Part shown: positions 26,126-28,993 of the stretch, piece after piece
Layout: every line of letters starts with the position of its first letter
Position numbering within the stretch: position 1 is the first letter of the stretch
Source of the DNA: Nemertoderma westbladi
Lineage: Eukaryota > Xenacoelomorpha > Nemertodermatida > Nemertodermatidae
Reading direction: 5' to 3'
Assembly (NCBI GenBank): GCA_032718475.1
Contig: JAUCBJ010003008.1
Location: 1 to 28,993, forward strand
Length of the DNA: 28,993 nt
Translations under genes and position numbers: made by a program
Notes under the pieces: model-generated
Told to the model about the DNA's origin: nothing
What the model saw: only the letters and a program-made list of their open reading frames with translations
Databases searched by the model: none

Positions 26126-27134
26126 ACACCAAATACAATACTAAATGTAAAGGCCAATACAATGCTGTAATGTCCTCTAAAGTTGTAAAGTGCTAAAGAA
26201 CAACTCGCTGTTAATACTAACGGGAACGGCGTTAAGTTATGTTACAATTTTGGAATAAAAATTATAATAAGTTCCAATATATTACAAGTTTTCTACAATA
26301 CTCTCACTGAATACTCTTGAATACTGTTGAATACTCTCACTTAGATTAGATATTTTAGATAGTAATTCAACAATAACAGATGGTCTTACCAAGTCATCCA
26401 ACTCAACTGACTTGTGTATGTGTATTCTAACAAAGTGTAATTTTAATGAGGTTCATTATATTAATTAAATGATTATATCAGCGAAACGAGGGCCCACATG
26501 CCAAAATGCGTAAAATTCAACACACGAGAACAGAATATCTTAATTTTACTAAAAAGTGATTGGATCGTTTTGAAACCATTACACAAATTCAACCTAATTT
26601 GGATGGACCTACTAGAAGAAAAGTTCCAATATATTGAACATTTTCGCGGGGCATTCGTGCTGCACGAGTCTTAAAGTAATAACTCGGGTTACCCGTTCTT
26701 GAGTGAGCAGCCGCTCGTGCTGAGTCCTGAATTGCTGTAGTGGAACCACAAACATATCCACACACATACATACTAATAAAGGTGCCGCGATGTCGGGTTA
26801 TAATTCTACTCCAGCTCTCCGAAATATTGATCCAATCGACGGTAAACAAACCGAACATATACAAAAAAAACCACTCCAATTTCAGGGTCTTCATAACTCG
26901 GTGAAAAGGGCTCCTTACCGCTCCGTTTCTAGTTAATTGGTAATTAAATTTTTTAATTCCCCGTGCCGATATATTAACTTGCCAATATGGGATTAACTTT
27001 ATTTTATTTCATGTATTTAAGTAGTCATATTTAGCAGTAAAGTAATATTTAATAATAAATTAATTTAATTTAATTTGGTGTCAAATCATGTAATATTGTG
27101 GGGCATTCTATTAGTGGCGATATATAATAATAAC
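26126..27134. other. AT-rich intergenic DNA, no gene seen
   Basis: Contains short direct repeats of GAATACT (26305-26345) and a cluster of small palindromes at 26655-26740 (for example TCGTGCTGCACGA and CGGGTTACCCG). A minus-strand open frame of 101 codons at 26894-26589 matches nothing I recognise and lacks clear coding character, so I leave it uncalled. Confidence 0.55.
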
Positions 27135-27140
27135 TTTATT
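27135..27140 (-). terminator. Candidate poly(A) signal for the sulfotransferase gene
   Basis: The minus strand reads AATAAA about 130 nt past the stop codon of the sulfotransferase, a normal 3' UTR distance. The region is AT-rich, so chance occurrence cannot be excluded. Confidence 0.45.
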
Positions 27141-27271
27141 AGATTACAGTATTATGTATTACGGGAAAACCTTATACAATACATGTCTCCCTGTATATAT
27201 AGTATATATATAATGATACCAATGACAAAAGCGCGTCAGTATAATATAACCATTCTGTATTTCCTACGATA

Positions 27272-28276
27272 TTACATATCATAAACGAACTCCAAACCAG
27301 TTCCTTCTAAGTTATCTTTCTCCCATTGATCCATTATCGCTATCTGTTGTTTACTAAAGTGATTCTTCCAATCCCCAATCTCCCCTTTCCTTATGAAAGT
27401 GCCCCCATCTTCGTTATTCACAGTGGCATTCTTTTTCATACTTTTAAACGAAAGATGATCTGTAAGTTTTATGAGTTGTTCTTCGCTGAGAGATTTCCCG
27501 AGAAAATTGGATGTCTTCCTAATAACAGCAGTTAGATCTTTCTTCATATCCTCAAACATAAGAAGCAACACATTTTTTCTGTCTCTAATTCTCCAATATC
27601 CAAGATAATGCTGCAATGCTGGAGTATAGTAGCCGCAAACATCATTGACGAATGCGTTGAAGAACACGTCCCAGGATCCAGTGTAACCAGCCACAAATTT
27701 CCAATGGTAGAACAGTGACACACAAGTGTCTCTGGGATTGCGTATAACGTGAATGATTTTGGGTTCCTTTTCTCCAATCCCGTATGGAAGCATATCTATG
27801 GACATGTGGGTTTTAATAATTCTAGGTGAAGATTTTGATTCCGTTAACTCTATTGACGAGGTATATATCCTCGTATCGCTTTCTTCGTGAATTGTTGCAT
27901 TAATGGTCTTTACAAATATTTCATCCGTGATTATTTTGGAGAATTCCAAATACGGTACTCTTCTCTCTAAATTAACCTTTTTTGCTAATTCTGTATTAGC
28001 GTCATTCATAATACACCAAGCCATTTCTTGCGTCCATGTTGTTCCGCATTTTACAAAGGTACAAATCCAGACGTCATCATCTCGCACGGAAAATTCAAAT
28101 ATTTTTTGTTGATATTCTGTTGTGAATATTCTTGGAAGTACTTGACCACTCGGTTGATATCTAACGAAACCATCTGGAAAAGCGCTTTGGTTCTTTGTAA
28201 ATTCTTCATGAGCTTTTCCTTCAATTTCTTCAATCCAAACATTATTGGGACTGTTGCGATTGGAAAAAGTAGCCAT
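27272..28276 (-). CDS. Cytosolic sulfotransferase (SULT family)
   Basis: Predicted function: transfers sulfonate from PAPS to a small hydroxyl- or amine-bearing substrate in the cytosol (family knowledge; substrate unknown). Seen in the 334-residue product: 5'-phosphosulfate loop TFVKCGTTW at 73-81 (usual form TYPKSGTTW, so V and C replace P and S); catalytic histidine H157 in IIKTHMS; 3'-phosphate motif with R179 and S187 in RNPRDTCVS; MFEDMKKD at 240-247; C-terminal RKGEIGDWKNHF at 296-307. No signal peptide or membrane segment, which fits the cytosolic class. Length is usual (about 290-340). The ATG at 28276 has a good context (GACATGG) and the stop is TAA. The frame is uninterrupted by introns, unlike many animal SULT genes, so it may be a single-exon member or an intact retrocopy. 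It resembles arthropod SULTs; the paralogue is not determined. Confidence 0.95.
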   Translation of the reverse strand: MATFSNRNSPNNVWIEEIEGKAHEEFTKNQSAFPDGFVRYQPSGQVLPRIFTTEYQQKIFEFSVRDDDVWICTFVKCGTTWTQEMAWCIMNDANTELAKKVNLERRVPYLEFSKIITDEIFVKTINATIHEESDTRIYTSSIELTESKSSPRIIKTHMSIDMLPYGIGEKEPKIIHVIRNPRDTCVSLFYHWKFVAGYTGSWDVFFNAFVNDVCGYYTPALQHYLGYWRIRDRKNVLLLMFEDMKKDLTAVIRKTSNFLGKSLSEEQLIKLTDHLSFKSMKKNATVNNEDGGTFIRKGEIGDWKNHFSKQQIAIMDQWEKDNLEGTGLEFVYDM

Positions 28277-28993
28277 GTCAAAAATTTTTATTGATACAAT
28301 ATTTTTAAATGGTAATGGCAGGCCTACATACAGTATTCGGTTGACAATGCATTAATTGAAACTGAAGTGTATAAAATTATAACCGTACAACTTACTGATT
28401 TCTGCAATTATTTTCAGTCATAAGGCCTATGTGACACAAATTAGCTGATAGATAACCCTTGTACTGTATTAAAGGGTAATATTTGTCCTAATAATTACAG
28501 TATACAGAGTTTTCGTATGTACCGTGTATCACAATCTTCTTGAATAGACGTATGTCATGCCTTCGTGATATTTACTAGCAAATAATTCAAGTTATACAAT
28601 ATTATTGATAAGATTATTGTTATTATGTAGTTGGACTTATCTTGCCAACTGTTTTTACTTAGGCCTATTGATGTACAATACTTCCCCGCATTATGCAGTG
28701 CCGGATTTAGGACTAGGCCAGGTTTAAGACCTCCACAAAAATACAAATTATAAATACCTAATTTGATTTATTTGAATTATTATATTTGATTTAATTTTAT
28801 TATTATCAAGTAAAGTGTTTAAGACATACATACAGACAAAGACAGATACATCCTAGTGTTGGTCAGTCGTGGAAACTGACATCAGAAATGAAATCAGCGA
28901 CCTGGAAAACCCCCATGGCGAATGTTTTTATTACATAATATGCCTCCTTATTTTTTGACAGGCAGACTGACAGACAAACAGACATACATACAG
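28277..28993. other. Upstream region of the sulfotransferase gene, no gene seen
   Basis: AT-rich DNA with TAGGCCTA motifs (28318, 28421, 28661). At 28690-28730, AGTGCCGGATTTAGGACTAG resembles the end sequences of some hAT-like or other DNA transposons (CAGTGSCGGATYYAGG type). This is a tentative impression, with no partner end or target duplication seen. From 28825 to the edge there are degenerate ACAG/CATACATACAG tetranucleotide stretches. No promoter element is clear. Confidence 0.5.

Noticed and set aside
26589-26894. 101-codon minus-strand frame in the intergenic region
   Set aside because: No recognisable domain, and rich in palindromic short repeats; probably chance or transposon debris.
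27326-28294. Short plus- and minus-strand frames overlapping the sulfotransferase
   Set aside because: All are shadows of the 334-codon gene in other frames.

Overview
This is eukaryotic DNA from an invertebrate animal, probably an arthropod. The evidence is two recognisable protein genes of animal type, spliced exons with GT/AG boundaries, about 20 kb of tandem repeats, and AT-rich intergenic DNA sprinkled with the palindromes TAGGCCTA and TACCGGTA. The arthropod placement rests mainly on the sulfotransferase resembling insect/crustacean cytosolic enzymes and is an inference. Nothing looks bacterial or viral.

Both genes lie on the minus strand. From right to left: (i) 27272-28276, an apparently intact single-exon cytosolic sulfotransferase (334 codons). 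(ii) 15914-1, the 5' part of the gene for cleavage stimulation factor subunit 3 (CSTF3, CstF-77; suppressor of forked in flies). It is seen as three exons (15914-15729, 14593-14537, 136-1), all joined in phase 0, giving 126 codons of the N-terminal HAT domain; the gene runs off the left edge. Two of these exons are too short or too close to the edge to show as open reading frames and were found by reading the minus strand.

The second CSTF3 intron (14536-137, 14.4 kb) is about 88% tandem repeat. A 33-bp minisatellite fills about 660-12735 with a remnant at 14442-14536, and a 47-bp minisatellite fills 125-642. The 33-bp unit resembles the intron's own 5' splice junction, and the 47-bp unit is a copy of the intron's own 3' splice junction plus the first bases of exon 3. 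The array therefore multiplies splice-site-like sequence at both ends of one intron. By my recollection this is the same intron position that in vertebrate CSTF3 carries a conserved intronic poly(A) site used for autoregulation.

Upstream of CSTF3 (16.4-25.6 kb) lie two blocks of a 147-bp tandem repeat, each unit carrying a CTCF-like core (CCGCTAGGGGGCG type). Between them sit a strong 38-bp hairpin, a very pure (TCTG)n run of about 915 bp, and about 110 copies of a 53-bp minisatellite. On the CSTF3-sense strand the common form of that unit contains the consensus 5' splice site AAG|GTGAGT, which overlaps an AP-1 site (TGACTCA). The remaining DNA (12.7-14.4 kb, 25.6-27.1 kb, 28.3-29.0 kb) is AT-rich with a tRNA-like SINE head, a 24-bp G run, a fold-back palindrome and possible transposon-end fragments, but no gene I can support. 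The long repetitive reading frames in the arrays exist because 33 is divisible by 3 or because the tetranucleotide has no stop codon; I do not consider them genes.
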